Counted from the first letter of the stretch, positions 7,525 through 16,812 are shown. The stretch: DNA of 39,022 nt from an uncultured Anderseniella sp. (GCA_938039915.1 CALHUA010000102.1:1-39022); one strand, 5' to 3'. Notes: generated from the letters alone by a model not told the origin. A program made the numbers and translations.

Positions 7525-8763
7525 TTACTGCTCATCGTCCACTTCCAGCTCAAACACAGACTGCGATGTCTTGGGCAGCGGGGCGAACGGGCTGCGTTCC
7601 AGCCGGTCATAGGCCGGGCCGAAGATCAGGCGATACAGGATGAATACGGCAAACAGAGCCAATATTGCGGAGATGAACACGAACAATCCGCTTTCATCGG
7701 TGTACTCGATCAACTGGGCCGCGACAGTCGGCCCAATGGCTGCGCCGATCGAGTAGATGAGCAACAGGCCGCCGCTGGTCTGTACCAGCTTGTCATTGGC
7801 GACATTGTCGTTGGCGTGCGCCAGGCACAGGGCATAAAGCGGCACCATCAGGGCTCCATGAACGGTTGCCAGCGCCAACATCGCCCAAAGGTCCGATAAA
7901 TCCCAGAATGCAATCAGGAAACCGGTTGCCACTGTTCCCAGGGCGACCGGCAGGATCACAAGCCGCCGGTCATAGTGGTCCGACAGCTTGCCGAGCGGCC
8001 ATTGTGACACGGTACCGCCCAGCACGAAGGCCGCCATCAGCAAGGTGATCTCGAACACGCTCATGTCGCGCAACTGCCCGAAGGTTGGCCCGAGCGTCCA
8101 GAACGCGCCTTCAACGGCACCCACCAGCAAACAGCCGATGGTGCCGACCGGCGATATCGACAACAGCCCTTTCAGTTCCAACCTGGCGGTTGGTATCGGC
8201 TTCGGTTCGCTGGTCGGTGTCAGGGCGATCGGCACCACGGCCAGGCACAGCAGAAACGTCACCAGGACGAACAGGGTCTGCCCGGCGGTACTGGCGACAT
8301 TGACCAGCAACTGTCCTGCCATGGTGGTCACATTGGCGACGATGATGTAGATCGACAGAACCCGGCCCCGCGTGGTGTTGTCCGACTGGTCGTTGAGCCA
8401 GCTTTCAATCACCATATAGGCAATGGCCAGCGCCACGCCCGAGAAGAACCGCAATGCCAGCCACAAAAACACATTTGGCCACAGCGGATAGAGCAGGGAC
8501 ACTGCGGCTGCGATGGCCACGACGCCGGAAAATGTGCGGATGTGCCCGACGGTCTTCACCAGTGCCGGACCAAACACGCACCCGAAGACGAAACCGGTGG
8601 CATAGATGGTGCCGAGGTAACCGACCAGTGCTGGCGAGAATTGCTCAATGCCGGCCCTGATCGGCAGCAGTGTCTGGAACAGCGCGACAGCCGTCAGCAA
8701 CAATCCTGCACCGGCGAGCAAGGTCGCGATTGTGCGGGGAGAATTCTTTTCGACCGCAGCCAT
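7525..8763 (-). CDS. MFS transporter (YcaD-like)
   Basis: A 12-span major facilitator protein of about 412 residues. The first hydrophobic segment begins near residue 12 (TIATLLAGAGLLLTAVALF), the cytoplasmic loop between spans 2 and 3 is short, and the GTVSQWPLGKLSDHYDRR block is the repeated MFS loop motif in the second half. The combination, including VIESWLNDQSDNTTRGRVLS, resembles the YcaD-like subfamily of putative exporters. The ATG at 8763 is preferred because CAGGATCAG precedes it; an in-frame ATG at 8826 would add 21 polar residues. The gene converges with mcl with no bases between the stop codons. The substrate is unknown. Confidence 0.86.
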   Translation of the reverse strand: MAAVEKNSPRTIATLLAGAGLLLTAVALFQTLLPIRAGIEQFSPALVGYLGTIYATGFVFGCVFGPALVKTVGHIRTFSGVVAIAAAVSLLYPLWPNVFLWLALRFFSGVALAIAYMVIESWLNDQSDNTTRGRVLSIYIIVANVTTMAGQLLVNVASTAGQTLFVLVTFLLCLAVVPIALTPTSEPKPIPTARLELKGLLSISPVGTIGCLLVGAVEGAFWTLGPTFGQLRDMSVFEITLLMAAFVLGGTVSQWPLGKLSDHYDRRLVILPVALGTVATGFLIAFWDLSDLWAMLALATVHGALMVPLYALCLAHANDNVANDKLVQTSGGLLLIYSIGAAIGPTVAAQLIEYTDESGLFVFISAILALFAVFILYRLIFGPAYDRLERSPFAPLPKTSQSVFELEVDDEQ

Positions 8764-9033
8764 GAAATCTGATCCTGAAAAAGGTTGCCCGCGCTCACCT
8801 TGATTTTTCAGCGATGTGGTCGTCAAGTCTTCTCAGATAAGGCTATCGGGGTTTCCGCTGTCCGGCCGGAGTACTTGGCCAACGTCAATACAAAGTTGAT
8901 CGCAGTTCAATTCGGGCCCTACAGTGTTGGCGGATGATGCGTTGGCTCAATCTGCAATGATGCAGGAACAGCTTGCGTATGGAACAGGAAATTTGCGGCA
9001 GGGCTCAGTCGGTAAAATTCCCGGGAGGAAAAC

Positions 9034-10494
9034 ATGGCCATGAATTCATCGCTCGGTACGCCTGAGCAGTTACGTGATCCGAATTATACGCCGCCCCTGG
9101 CATCGGCAATTCCATTGGGCATACAGCACGTCCTGGCCATGTTCGTGTCCAATGTGACACCAGCCATCATCATCGCGGGTGCTGCCGGGTTCGGCTTTGG
9201 TTCCAATTCCCCGGACTTCCCAAACCTGATTTACATGATCCAGATGTCGATGCTGTTTGCGGGGGTCGCAACTCTGTTCCAGACCATCGGCTTTGGTCCG
9301 GTCGGTGCTCGCCTGCCCATTGTCCAGGGCACCAGTTTTGCCTTCATTCCAATCATGATTCCGCTTGTGGCCGGTAAAGGTGTCGATGCCATGGGGGCGT
9401 TGATGTGCGGTGTCATTGTCGGCGGTCTGTTCCACGCACTGCTGGGCACTGTTATCGGGAAGATCCGATTTGCATTACCCCCTTTGGTAACCGGTCTGGT
9501 CGTGACCATGATTGGCCTCGCATTGGTCAAGGTGGGCATCCAGTATGCCGCCGGCGGAGTTCCGGCCATGGCCAAGCTGACCGGTGCGCTTGCTGCCGCG
9601 AAGTCTTCCGGCACTCCGGCCGATCTCTCCGGTATCGAATATGGTTCCTTGCTGAACTGGGGCGTGGCGCTGGTGGTGATCGTCGTCACGCTTGGCGTGA
9701 AATTTTTCACCAGGGGCATTGTTTCTGTTGCGGCGGTGCTGATCGGACTGATCGTCGGTTACGTGGTGGCCTATTTCCTGGGCATGGTAAACTTCGACAA
9801 TGTTGGCCGTGCGGCTGTCTTTGCCTTGCCCAGGCCATTTCACTTTGGTGTCGATTTCTCGATTGCCGCCATTGTCGGTTTCTGCCTGATGTCGTTCATA
9901 TCCGCGGTTGAAACCGTCGGCGACGTGTCGGGCATCACCAAGGGTGGCGCGGGCCGTGAGGCAACCACCGAGGAAATCCGCGGCGCGACATTTGCAGATG
10001 GTATCGGTACATTCATTTCGGGACTTTTCGGTGCACTTCCCAATACCTCGTTTTCGCAGAATGTCGGTCTCATCGCCATGACCGGTGTCATGAGCCGGAC
10101 AGTGGTGACTATCGGGGCTCTGTTCCTGATTGCCGGCGGCTTCTTCCCGAAAGTCGGGGCGGTGATCTCCACAGTGCCGATCGAAGTCCTCGGTGGTGGT
10201 GTGATCGTCATGTTCGGCATGGTCGTTGCCGCCGGTGTTTCCATGCTGTCGGACGTCAACTGGAACCGCCGCAATATGGTGATTTTCGCAATCTCCATCT
10301 CGGTCGGGCTTGGTCTTCAGCTGGAACCGAATGCTCTGTTCCACCTGCCTGTCACAGCAAAGGTCTTGCTGACATCAGGCCTGCTGCCGGCGGCTTTCCT
10401 CGCCATCCTTCTCAACCTGGTTCTGCCAGAGGAAATCGGCGACGATCAGACGGAAGAAATTGCCGGCGGTCTGGCCGGACACAAAAACGACTAG
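9034..10494 (+). CDS. NCS2-family nucleobase (xanthine/urate/uracil) permease
   Basis: A 486-residue inner-membrane protein with about 14 membrane segments, of the nucleobase:cation symporter-2 family. Landmarks include the N-terminal GIQHVLAMFVSNVTPAIIIAG, the VQGTSFAFIPIM segment, the conserved acid in SFISAVETVGDVSGITKG, and the family signature GALPNTSFSQNVGLIAMTGVMSR. The Asn-Thr-Ser-Phe-Ser-Gln run suggests purine-type substrates such as xanthine or urate, but this is inferred from family pattern only. A strong GGGAGG site precedes the ATG and an intrinsic terminator follows 70 bases after the stop, so it is a single-gene unit. No purine catabolic gene is adjacent; the 8-oxoguanine deaminase-like gene is about 27 kb away. 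Confidence 0.92.
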   Translation: MAMNSSLGTPEQLRDPNYTPPLASAIPLGIQHVLAMFVSNVTPAIIIAGAAGFGFGSNSPDFPNLIYMIQMSMLFAGVATLFQTIGFGPVGARLPIVQGTSFAFIPIMIPLVAGKGVDAMGALMCGVIVGGLFHALLGTVIGKIRFALPPLVTGLVVTMIGLALVKVGIQYAAGGVPAMAKLTGALAAAKSSGTPADLSGIEYGSLLNWGVALVVIVVTLGVKFFTRGIVSVAAVLIGLIVGYVVAYFLGMVNFDNVGRAAVFALPRPFHFGVDFSIAAIVGFCLMSFISAVETVGDVSGITKGGAGREATTEEIRGATFADGIGTFISGLFGALPNTSFSQNVGLIAMTGVMSRTVVTIGALFLIAGGFFPKVGAVISTVPIEVLGGGVIVMFGMVVAAGVSMLSDVNWNRRNMVIFAISISVGLGLQLEPNALFHLPVTAKVLLTSGLLPAAFLAILLNLVLPEEIGDDQTEEIAGGLAGHKND

Positions 10495-10564
10495 GCCGAC
10501 TGACTGATTGCGAACGGACGGATGAGGAAAATTATCCCTTCTGCAGCTGCTTCATTGGAGAAGG

Positions 10565-10594
10565 CCCCGCGATCAATTGCGGGGTTTTCTTTTT
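10565..10594 (+). terminator. Intrinsic terminator after the NCS2 permease gene
   Basis: A six-pair GC stem (CCCCGC at 10565-10570 with GCGGGG at 10579-10584) closes an eight-base loop and is followed directly by TTTTCTTTTT. It lies 70 bases past the permease stop codon in the same orientation. Confidence 0.88.
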
Positions 10595-10715
10595 GGACCA
10601 GGGTGCAAAGCATAGGCGTTGCCCCGTTTGCTTACCCGCGTGATATCTTGCAAAGTGCCCAGGCGGCCCAGTTTCTATTCGACGGCATCAGGGAAAGCGG
10701 CTTGCTTGGACAGGC

Positions 10716-11714
10716 ATGAAACTACACTCACAAACCAGCATGCATGATCCGGACAGTGATCTTGTCAGGGTACATTTTCTGCTGTTTGACAATTTTTCCC
10801 TGTTGTCCTTTTCGTCTGCAATTGAACCTCTGAGGATTGCCAACAAGGTTCTGGAGCGCACCGGATTTGCGTACGATACGGTATCTGTGGACGGCAGTTC
10901 TGTTCGTGCCAGCAACAACCTGCTGATGGAAGTAAATACCCGCCTTGAAGACCTCACGGGATCAGACCTTATCGTGCTGTGCAGTAGCGACGGGGTTGAG
11001 CTTCTGGACGTTCCGGCATCTGTAGCGGCCAATTTGAACAGGCTTGAGCGTCACGGCACACAGCTGGCCGGTATTTGCACAGCATCGTATCTGCTGGCCC
11101 GGTTGCAGCTGCTCAACGGGCGTGAATGCACAATCCATTGGGAATATGAAACCGCGTTTCGGGAGCAGTTTCCACAGGCCCGTGTGTGTAGTTCGGTTGT
11201 CGTTGAGGACGGCGGCCTCCTGACCAGTTCTGGCGGTACGGCACCTCTGGACATGATGATGCATTTCGTCGCCGCCAAAACCAGCATCGAAGCTGCTCGG
11301 AAAACTGCAGACATCGCGATACACCATTCCCTGCGCGATCACACGGTCAGTCAGCGTCTGGAGCTGCGTGCACGCCTGAATGTACCGGCGCCAAAACTTC
11401 TCAGGTGCATAGGCCTGATGGAAGATAATATTGAGTCTCCGTTATCGGCTGAACTGCTGTGCCAGGCAGTGGGGTCGTCACAGCGACAACTCCAACGCCT
11501 GTTTAAAGCCCACATGGGAACAAGCCCTGCAGCTTACTATCTGGAGTTGCGTCTGCAGCGGGCCCATGATCTGCTGACGAAGACGGCCCTTTCTGCACAC
11601 GAGATTGCGGCTGCGACAGGCTTCAATTCAATTGATCATTTTTCCGCGGCCTATAAAAATGAGTACGGCATATCACCTTTTGAAGGCCGTAAGACAAGAC
11701 GATCAAAGCCATAG
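10716..11714 (+). CDS. GlxA-family AraC-type transcriptional regulator (GbdR/CdhR-like)
   Basis: A 332-residue regulator with an N-terminal DJ-1/PfpI-like amidotransferase fold (residues about 15-205, nucleophile-elbow region LAGICTASYLLA) and a C-terminal AraC helix-turn-helix pair (about 225-325: SPLSAELLCQAVGSSQRQL, then HEIAAATGFNSIDHFSAAYK and the YGISPFEGRK end). Regulators of this build include GbdR and CdhR, which control glycine betaine and carnitine breakdown. The gene lies next to a Rieske oxygenase of the quaternary-ammonium group and a divergent ABC importer, which it probably controls. Effector identity is inferred. The ATG at 10716 is taken as start; an in-frame ATG at 10740 is also possible. 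Confidence 0.88.
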   Translation: MKLHSQTSMHDPDSDLVRVHFLLFDNFSLLSFSSAIEPLRIANKVLERTGFAYDTVSVDGSSVRASNNLLMEVNTRLEDLTGSDLIVLCSSDGVELLDVPASVAANLNRLERHGTQLAGICTASYLLARLQLLNGRECTIHWEYETAFREQFPQARVCSSVVVEDGGLLTSSGGTAPLDMMMHFVAAKTSIEAARKTADIAIHHSLRDHTVSQRLELRARLNVPAPKLLRCIGLMEDNIESPLSAELLCQAVGSSQRQLQRLFKAHMGTSPAAYYLELRLQRAHDLLTKTALSAHEIAAATGFNSIDHFSAAYKNEYGISPFEGRKTRRSKP

Positions 11715-11792
11715 TTCAAACCACCTTTAGAAGAGACAACTTGCAACCCGATCACCCTTGATCAGGCTCACACATGTGGCGGGCGAGCGGAC

Positions 11793-12941
11793 TTATCTAT
11801 CCGGTTCTGTTTCCAGCGCGGCCAGGACCTGCATGTGGAACCAGTGCAGTTGTATTTCGGAAAACCAGGATGTGGCGGGATCACAGACATACCTGCCCTG
11901 ATCATACCCCATGGACGACAGACCTCGCTGGACGCTTTCAACAATCCCGATGTCTTCAATGTTGAACATGTGCATGAACAGATCACGCACCGCGAGAAGC
12001 TTTGGATGGCGTTCGGCATCTCCAGCAGGTGTGTAGATATCGACCCGTTCGGCGCAGGCGCCGACGCCGTCAGGTGCCATGCGCAAAACGATCAGGTTAT
12101 CGGAGCCCGGCAGCGACAACATGCACAGGTGAGGCCAGGCCTGCCAGGCGTAGTAGGGAGATCCATACTCCAGTTCGAGACCTTCAAATCCTTCCTTGCT
12201 TTTGAACCGGTTGAAGGTCCAGCGCTTTTCTTCATGGAACTCAACCATCTCCTGTTCCAGCACCAGGGCCAGTTTGGGGTGGGCGACGGGAATATGGTAG
12301 GCCTCTGAAAAATTGTCGTAGACCACTTTCCAGTTGGCCTTGATGTCATAGTGGAGCCGCTCGGCAACGACCCAATCGGCGGCATCGGGCAGGTACTTTT
12401 CGATATTTGCGCCAAAGCCGTTCATTTCCTCGTTGAAGGCCGCGGCGTCGGGATCAAGGTTGATGAAAATCAGCCCGGCGGAGATTGCCAGTTTGATGGG
12501 GTTGAGTGAAAACTGCGACTTGTCAAACTCTGGTACGAGTTCAGTCATCGGGGCAGCGGCGAGAGTGCCGTCGAGCCGATACAGCCAGGCATGATAGGGA
12601 CAACTCACTCCCTTGCTTTTGAGCTCACCTGCGCCTGTCAGCAGTTCATGGCCACGATGCTGACAGACATTGTAGAAGGCACGGACCTCATTGTCGTGGC
12701 CGCGCACAACCAGGATCGGCTGCTCCCCCACTGTGTCGGTGAAGTACATGCCAGGCCTGGCAATATCCGAGACATGGCCGACATAACACCAGGATCTGCG
12801 ATGGATGTGATGCATTTCCGCCCGGTAGATGTCTTCGTCGGTATAGTAGCGTGATGGCAGCGTCGGCGACGTCATCGGGTCAACGGTCAGCGCACCGCGA
12901 TGGCCGCTCGGCAGGGAAGTTGGACGGATCGACTGGTTCAT
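11793..12941 (-). CDS. Rieske non-heme iron oxygenase, alpha subunit (quaternary-ammonium / betaine-type)
   Basis: A 382-residue ring-hydroxylating-oxygenase-type alpha subunit. The Rieske cluster ligands are Cys93 and His95 (NVCQHRGHEL) and Cys114 and His117 (SCPYHAW). The catalytic iron ligands are His216 and His221 in DNFSEAYHIPVAHP, with Glu213 where aromatic-ring dioxygenases carry the inter-subunit bridging Asp. Glu here, and the VESVQRGLSS segment, are typical of the group that demethylates or hydroxylates quaternary amines (glycine betaine, choline, carnitine, stachydrine). The start at 12941 has GAAGG five bases upstream; an ATG at 12953 is less well placed. Neighbours are a GbdR-like regulator and a divergent dipeptide-type importer. 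No reductase gene is present here, so electrons must come from a protein encoded elsewhere. Confidence 0.9.
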   Translation of the reverse strand: MNQSIRPTSLPSGHRGALTVDPMTSPTLPSRYYTDEDIYRAEMHHIHRRSWCYVGHVSDIARPGMYFTDTVGEQPILVVRGHDNEVRAFYNVCQHRGHELLTGAGELKSKGVSCPYHAWLYRLDGTLAAAPMTELVPEFDKSQFSLNPIKLAISAGLIFINLDPDAAAFNEEMNGFGANIEKYLPDAADWVVAERLHYDIKANWKVVYDNFSEAYHIPVAHPKLALVLEQEMVEFHEEKRWTFNRFKSKEGFEGLELEYGSPYYAWQAWPHLCMLSLPGSDNLIVLRMAPDGVGACAERVDIYTPAGDAERHPKLLAVRDLFMHMFNIEDIGIVESVQRGLSSMGYDQGRYVCDPATSWFSEIQLHWFHMQVLAALETEPDR

Positions 12942-13065
12942 CGGTGCCTTCATTCAAACAGTCTGCAGTTGCCTCATCCTAGACCGCTATGAGAAAAATT
13001 CACAATGCAGGTCGGAAGTTGGATCAAACCGGCGCTTTAGCACTTTTGAACCGGCATGCTTGCCA

Positions 13066-13183
13066 ATGAATTGTCAGCATTGGGATGGAGTTTCACAATA
13101 AGTAATTGACCGGTTTCTACTGTAGGCACGGATGCTGAAAGATGCTTTCATGCCACATCCGCCGTAGCCGGATGAATTGTCAG
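13066..13183. promoter_or_regulatory. Paired direct repeats in the Rieske/dppA divergent region
   Basis: The 266-base region between the divergent oxygenase and importer genes holds two identical copies of ATGAATTGTCAG, at 13066-13077 and 13172-13183, 106 bases apart, which is close to ten helical turns. Such spacing suits cooperative binding of a dimeric AraC-type regulator, for example the one encoded at 10716. The regulatory role is inferred. Confidence 0.4.
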
Positions 13184-13207
13184 TCTGTAAACAGGGAGAA
13201 GACAACA

Positions 13208-14806
13208 ATGACAAAAATGAAATTACTTTTGGCGACTTTGCTGGGTGCCACCATGCTGGCCTCAGGCGCCGCACAATCAAAGACACTGGTCTATTGTTCC
13301 GAAGGGTCGCCGGAAGGTTTCGACCCGGCACCGTTTACGGCAGGCACGACCTTCGATGCGTCATCCAAGCCACTGTATAACAGGCTGGTGGAGTTCAAAC
13401 GCGGGACGTCGGAAGTGATGCCCGGCCTGGCTGAAAGCTGGGAAGTTTCCAGTGACGGCCTGGAATACACCTTCAAGCTGCGCAAGGGCGTCAAGTTCCA
13501 GACCACCGACTTCTTCACCCCCAGCCGGGATTTCAATGCTGATGATGTCGTGTTCTCGTTTGAACGCCAGTTGAAGAAGGATCATCCCTGGAACCAGTAC
13601 ACCGCCGGTATTGCCTGGGAGTATTTTGACGGCATGTCGATGCCGGACCTGCTCAAGTCGGTTGAAAAGGTCGACGACAACACGGTCAAGTTCGTGCTGA
13701 ACCGGCCTGAAGCGCCGATGATCGCTAACCTGGCGATGGATTTTGCCTCCATCATGTCGGCTGAATACGCCGCCAAGCTGGAAGCTGACGGCAAGAAGGA
13801 ACTGCTGAACCAGCAGCCTGTCGGCACCGGTCCGTTCAAGTTCGTCGCCTATCAGAAAGACGCGGTCATCCGCTATGCCGCGCACGAAGGTTACTGGGCC
13901 GGCAAGCAGCCGATCGATGACCTGGTGTTCGCGATCACAACCGATGCGTCTGTACGCCAGCAGAAGCTGAAAGCCGGCGAGTGCCATGTTGCACCTTATC
14001 CAAATCCGGCAGATCTGGCTGATCTCAAGGCAGATGCCAATCTGCAGGTGATGGAGCAGGAGGGCCTCAATGTCGGTTATCTCGCCTACAACTCACTGGT
14101 GGCACCGTTCGACAAGCCGGAAGTGCGCAAGGCGCTGAACATGGCGATCAACAAGCAGTCGATACTGGATGCCGTGTTCCAGGGCGCCGGCAAGGAAGCC
14201 AAGAACCCGATTCCGCCGACCATGTGGTCCTACAATGATGCCGTCCAGGACGACGGTTATGATCCCGAAGCTGCCAAGAAAATGCTGGAAGCAGCCGGCG
14301 TCAAGGATCTGAAGATGAAGATCTGGGCGATGCCGGTGCAGCGTCCCTACAATCCGAATGCGCGGCGCATGGCCGAACTGATCCAGTCGGATTTCTCCAA
14401 GATCGGTGTCGGCGTCGAGATCGTGTCCTATGAGTGGGGTGAGTATCTCAAGCTCTCCAAGGAAAAGGATCGCGACGGTGCGGTACTGCTGGGCTGGACC
14501 GGTGATAATGGCGATCCGGACAATTTCCTGGCCGTTTTGCTGGGTTGTGATGCCGTCGGCGGCTCCAACCGTGCACAATGGTGTAACAAGGACTTTGAAG
14601 CCCTGGTCCAGAAAGCCAAGACCGTGTCGGACAAGGCTGAGCGCACCAAGCTCTATGAAGATGCGCAGGTGGTGTTCAAGCGTGAAGCACCGTGGGCAAC
14701 CATTGCCCATTCAGTGGTGTTCATGCCGATGTCGAAAAAAGTGTCCGGCTATGTGATGGACCCGCTGGGCGGACACTGGTTCGACGGTGTTGATATCGCC
14801 GAGTAA
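13208..14806 (+). CDS. ABC transporter substrate-binding protein, dipeptide/oligopeptide (DppA) type
   Basis: A 532-residue periplasmic protein of the SBP_bac_5 family. Residues 1-26 are a signal peptide (MTKMKLLLATLLGATMLASG, cleavage near AAQS-KT). Mature-protein landmarks are LVYCSEGSPEGFDP, the MPGLAESWEVSSDGLEYTF strand, LRKGVKFQTTDFF, GTGPFKFVAYQKD, and the WTGDNGDPDNFLAVLLGC segment, which is strongly DppA-like. The ATG at 13208 has GGGAGAAGA upstream and gives a proper signal peptide; earlier in-frame starts do not. A stable hairpin separates it from dppB. Given the neighbouring oxygenase and regulator the ligand may be a betaine-like or small peptide-like compound rather than a dipeptide, but this is inference. 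Confidence 0.93.
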   Translation: MTKMKLLLATLLGATMLASGAAQSKTLVYCSEGSPEGFDPAPFTAGTTFDASSKPLYNRLVEFKRGTSEVMPGLAESWEVSSDGLEYTFKLRKGVKFQTTDFFTPSRDFNADDVVFSFERQLKKDHPWNQYTAGIAWEYFDGMSMPDLLKSVEKVDDNTVKFVLNRPEAPMIANLAMDFASIMSAEYAAKLEADGKKELLNQQPVGTGPFKFVAYQKDAVIRYAAHEGYWAGKQPIDDLVFAITTDASVRQQKLKAGECHVAPYPNPADLADLKADANLQVMEQEGLNVGYLAYNSLVAPFDKPEVRKALNMAINKQSILDAVFQGAGKEAKNPIPPTMWSYNDAVQDDGYDPEAAKKMLEAAGVKDLKMKIWAMPVQRPYNPNARRMAELIQSDFSKIGVGVEIVSYEWGEYLKLSKEKDRDGAVLLGWTGDNGDPDNFLAVLLGCDAVGGSNRAQWCNKDFEALVQKAKTVSDKAERTKLYEDAQVVFKREAPWATIAHSVVFMPMSKKVSGYVMDPLGGHWFDGVDIAE

Positions 14807-14831
14807 GCCTGACCTTGTGACAACAAATGTG

Positions 14832-14865
14832 CCCGCCGTGCCCTGAAATGTCAGGATACGGCGGG
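14832..14865 (+). other. Intercistronic hairpin between dppA-like and dppB-like genes
   Basis: CCCGCCGT at 14832-14839 pairs perfectly with ACGGCGGG at 14858-14865, and an inner CTGA/TCAG pair closes an AATG loop. There is no T-run after it. Stem-loops at this position in ABC importer operons usually protect the binding-protein mRNA or attenuate read-through, so that binding protein exceeds permease. Confidence 0.7.
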
Positions 14866-14878
14866 AGGTGGGGCTTTC

Positions 14879-15889
14879 ATGTTTGCATTTCTTCTCCGGC
14901 GCATCGGCCTGATTATTCCGACCTTCATCGGGGTAACCATTGCCGCGTTTGCGTTTGTCAGGGTGCTGCCCGGTGACCCGGTGTTGCTGATGGCGGGTGA
15001 ACGCGGGGTCACGCCTGAGCGCCACGCGGCGCTGATGAAGCAGTTCGGTTTCGACCGGCCGATTTACGAACAGTATTTCGATTACTTTTTTTCCGCGCTG
15101 CAGGGAGATCTGGGCAGTTCGCTGGTGACCAAGAAACCGGTGTGGGATGAATTCTTCACGCTGTTTCCCGCCACGCTGGAATTGTCGATCTGCGCTATCA
15201 TATTTGCCGTCTTTATAGGCGTGCCGGCGGGTATCTATGCGGCCACGCGGCGCGGGTCATGGCCCGACCAGACCATCATGGGCACTGCGCTGGTCGGTTA
15301 TTCAATGCCGATTTTCTGGTGGGGGCTGCTGCTGATCATCCTGTTTTCCGGCATTCTCGGCTGGACGCCGGTGTCGGGCCGCATATCGCTGCTGTATTTC
15401 TTCAAGCCGGTTACCGGGTTCATGCTGATCGACAGCCTGCTGTCGGGTCAGAAGGGTGCGTTTTCGTCAGCCGTGTCGCACCTCATCCTGCCGACGATCG
15501 TTCTGGGCACCATTCCGCTGGCGGTTGTTGCGCGCCAGACCCGATCTGCCATGCTGGAAGTCCTCAGTGAGGATTATGTGCGCACCGCAAGGGCCAAGGG
15601 CATGTCGCCGATGCGCGTGGTCGGTGTGCACGCCTTGCGCAATGCGATGATACCGGTGATCACAACCATCGGTCTGCAGGTCGGCGTGTTGCTGGCCGGC
15701 GCTATTCTCACCGAGACGATCTTTTCGTGGCCGGGTATCGGCAAATGGATGGTCGACAGTATTTTCAGACGCGACTATCCGTCGGTCCAGGGCGGTCTTT
15801 TGATGATTGCGGTTATCGTGATGACGGTGAACCTCATCGTCGACCTGCTGTACGGGCTCGTCAATCCGCGTATCCGGCATGTGAGGTGA
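14879..15889 (+). CDS. ABC transporter permease, DppB type
   Basis: A 336-residue inner-membrane permease with six predicted spans. It opens with the family's MFAFLLRRIGLIIPTFIGVT, has the large periplasmic loop carrying ALMKQFGFDRPIYEQY after span 1, and the cytoplasmic EAA-type coupling loop EDYVRTARAKGMSPMRV. The end, LVNPRIRHVR, is typical of DppB. It pairs with the downstream DppC-like protein to form the channel, with 7 bases separating the genes. Confidence 0.93.
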   Translation: MFAFLLRRIGLIIPTFIGVTIAAFAFVRVLPGDPVLLMAGERGVTPERHAALMKQFGFDRPIYEQYFDYFFSALQGDLGSSLVTKKPVWDEFFTLFPATLELSICAIIFAVFIGVPAGIYAATRRGSWPDQTIMGTALVGYSMPIFWWGLLLIILFSGILGWTPVSGRISLLYFFKPVTGFMLIDSLLSGQKGAFSSAVSHLILPTIVLGTIPLAVVARQTRSAMLEVLSEDYVRTARAKGMSPMRVVGVHALRNAMIPVITTIGLQVGVLLAGAILTETIFSWPGIGKWMVDSIFRRDYPSVQGGLLMIAVIVMTVNLIVDLLYGLVNPRIRHVR

Positions 15890-15896
15890 TGAGACC

Positions 15897-16808
15897 ATGA
15901 GCGATCAAGCCATCGAAGTGGCAACAGATACCCGTGCCACAGGCCTGCGCGCGACGCTGCAGGAGTTCTGGCACTATTTCAGTGAGAACCGCGGCGCGGT
16001 TATCGGCATGTGGTTTTTCATCGGTGTCTGCATGGTCGCGCTGCTGGCCGACCTGATTGCACCGCATGGCGCCACCACGCAGTACCGGGATGCGCTGCTG
16101 ACGCCGCCGGTCTGGCAGGAGGGCGGCGACTGGCGCTTTCTTCTGGGCACTGATGCGGTCGGCCGCGACATGCTCTCCCGCCTGATCCACGGCAGCCGGT
16201 ATTCGCTGTTCGTGGGATGTATTGTCGTGGTGGGTGCCATGGCAGTCGGGGTGACGGTCGGCCTGATCGCCGGCTTTGTGGGAGGAACTGTCGATACGCT
16301 GATCATGCGCCTGATGGATATCATCCTGTCATTCCCGAGCCTGCTCTTGGCCCTGGTGCTGGTCGCCATACTCGGTCCCAGCCTGACCAATGCCATGATT
16401 GCCATCGCCATTGTCCAGCAACCGCATTATGTACGGCTGACGCGGGCGGCGGTGCTGGGAGAGAGAAACAAGGATTATGTAACGGCTGCCAGGGTTGCCG
16501 GTGTCCGGCCGTTGCGGCTGATGTTCCATACCATCCTGCCCAACTGCATGGCGCCGTTGATTGTTCAGGCTGCGCTGTCTTTTTCCACGGCCATTCTTGA
16601 TGCGGCAGCCCTCGGGTTTCTGGGCATGGGCGCACAGCCGCCCACGCCGGAATGGGGCACCATGCTGGCCGAGGCGCGCGAGTTCATACTGCGTGCCTGG
16701 TGGGTGGTGACACTGCCCGGCCTTGCCATCCTGCTGACGGTGCTGGCCATCAACCTGATGGGTGATGGCCTGCGCGATGCGCTCGACCCGAAACTGAAGC
16801 GGAGTTGA
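15897..16808 (+). CDS. ABC transporter permease, DppC type
   Basis: A 303-residue inner-membrane permease. Residues about 25-60 hold the N-terminal span (NRGAVIGMWFFIGVCMVALL), followed by the family motif FLLGTDAVGRDMLSRLIHGS and five further spans. The coupling loop is NKDYVTAARVAGVRPLRL. It ends with the usual LMGDGLRDALDPKLKRS. It forms the heterodimeric channel with the upstream DppB-like protein. An unknown membrane-anchored gene follows after four bases, instead of the expected ATPase gene. Confidence 0.93.
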   Translation: MSDQAIEVATDTRATGLRATLQEFWHYFSENRGAVIGMWFFIGVCMVALLADLIAPHGATTQYRDALLTPPVWQEGGDWRFLLGTDAVGRDMLSRLIHGSRYSLFVGCIVVVGAMAVGVTVGLIAGFVGGTVDTLIMRLMDIILSFPSLLLALVLVAILGPSLTNAMIAIAIVQQPHYVRLTRAAVLGERNKDYVTAARVAGVRPLRLMFHTILPNCMAPLIVQAALSFSTAILDAAALGFLGMGAQPPTPEWGTMLAEAREFILRAWWVVTLPGLAILLTVLAINLMGDGLRDALDPKLKRS

Positions 16809-16812
16809 GGTG

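Noticed and set aside
8764-9033. Possible purine or xanthine riboswitch before the NCS2 permease
   Set aside because: The leader is long enough, but no conserved three-way junction or xanthine-type motif could be identified by eye; a covariance-model search would decide.
9070-10344. Long open frames opposite the NCS2 permease
   Set aside because: They are antisense shadows caused by high-GC codon use; the proteins are rich in His, Asp and Arg and lack domains.
10522-10719. 65-codon frame before the GlxA-family regulator
   Set aside because: It reads straight through a strong intrinsic terminator and shows no domain or ribosome site.
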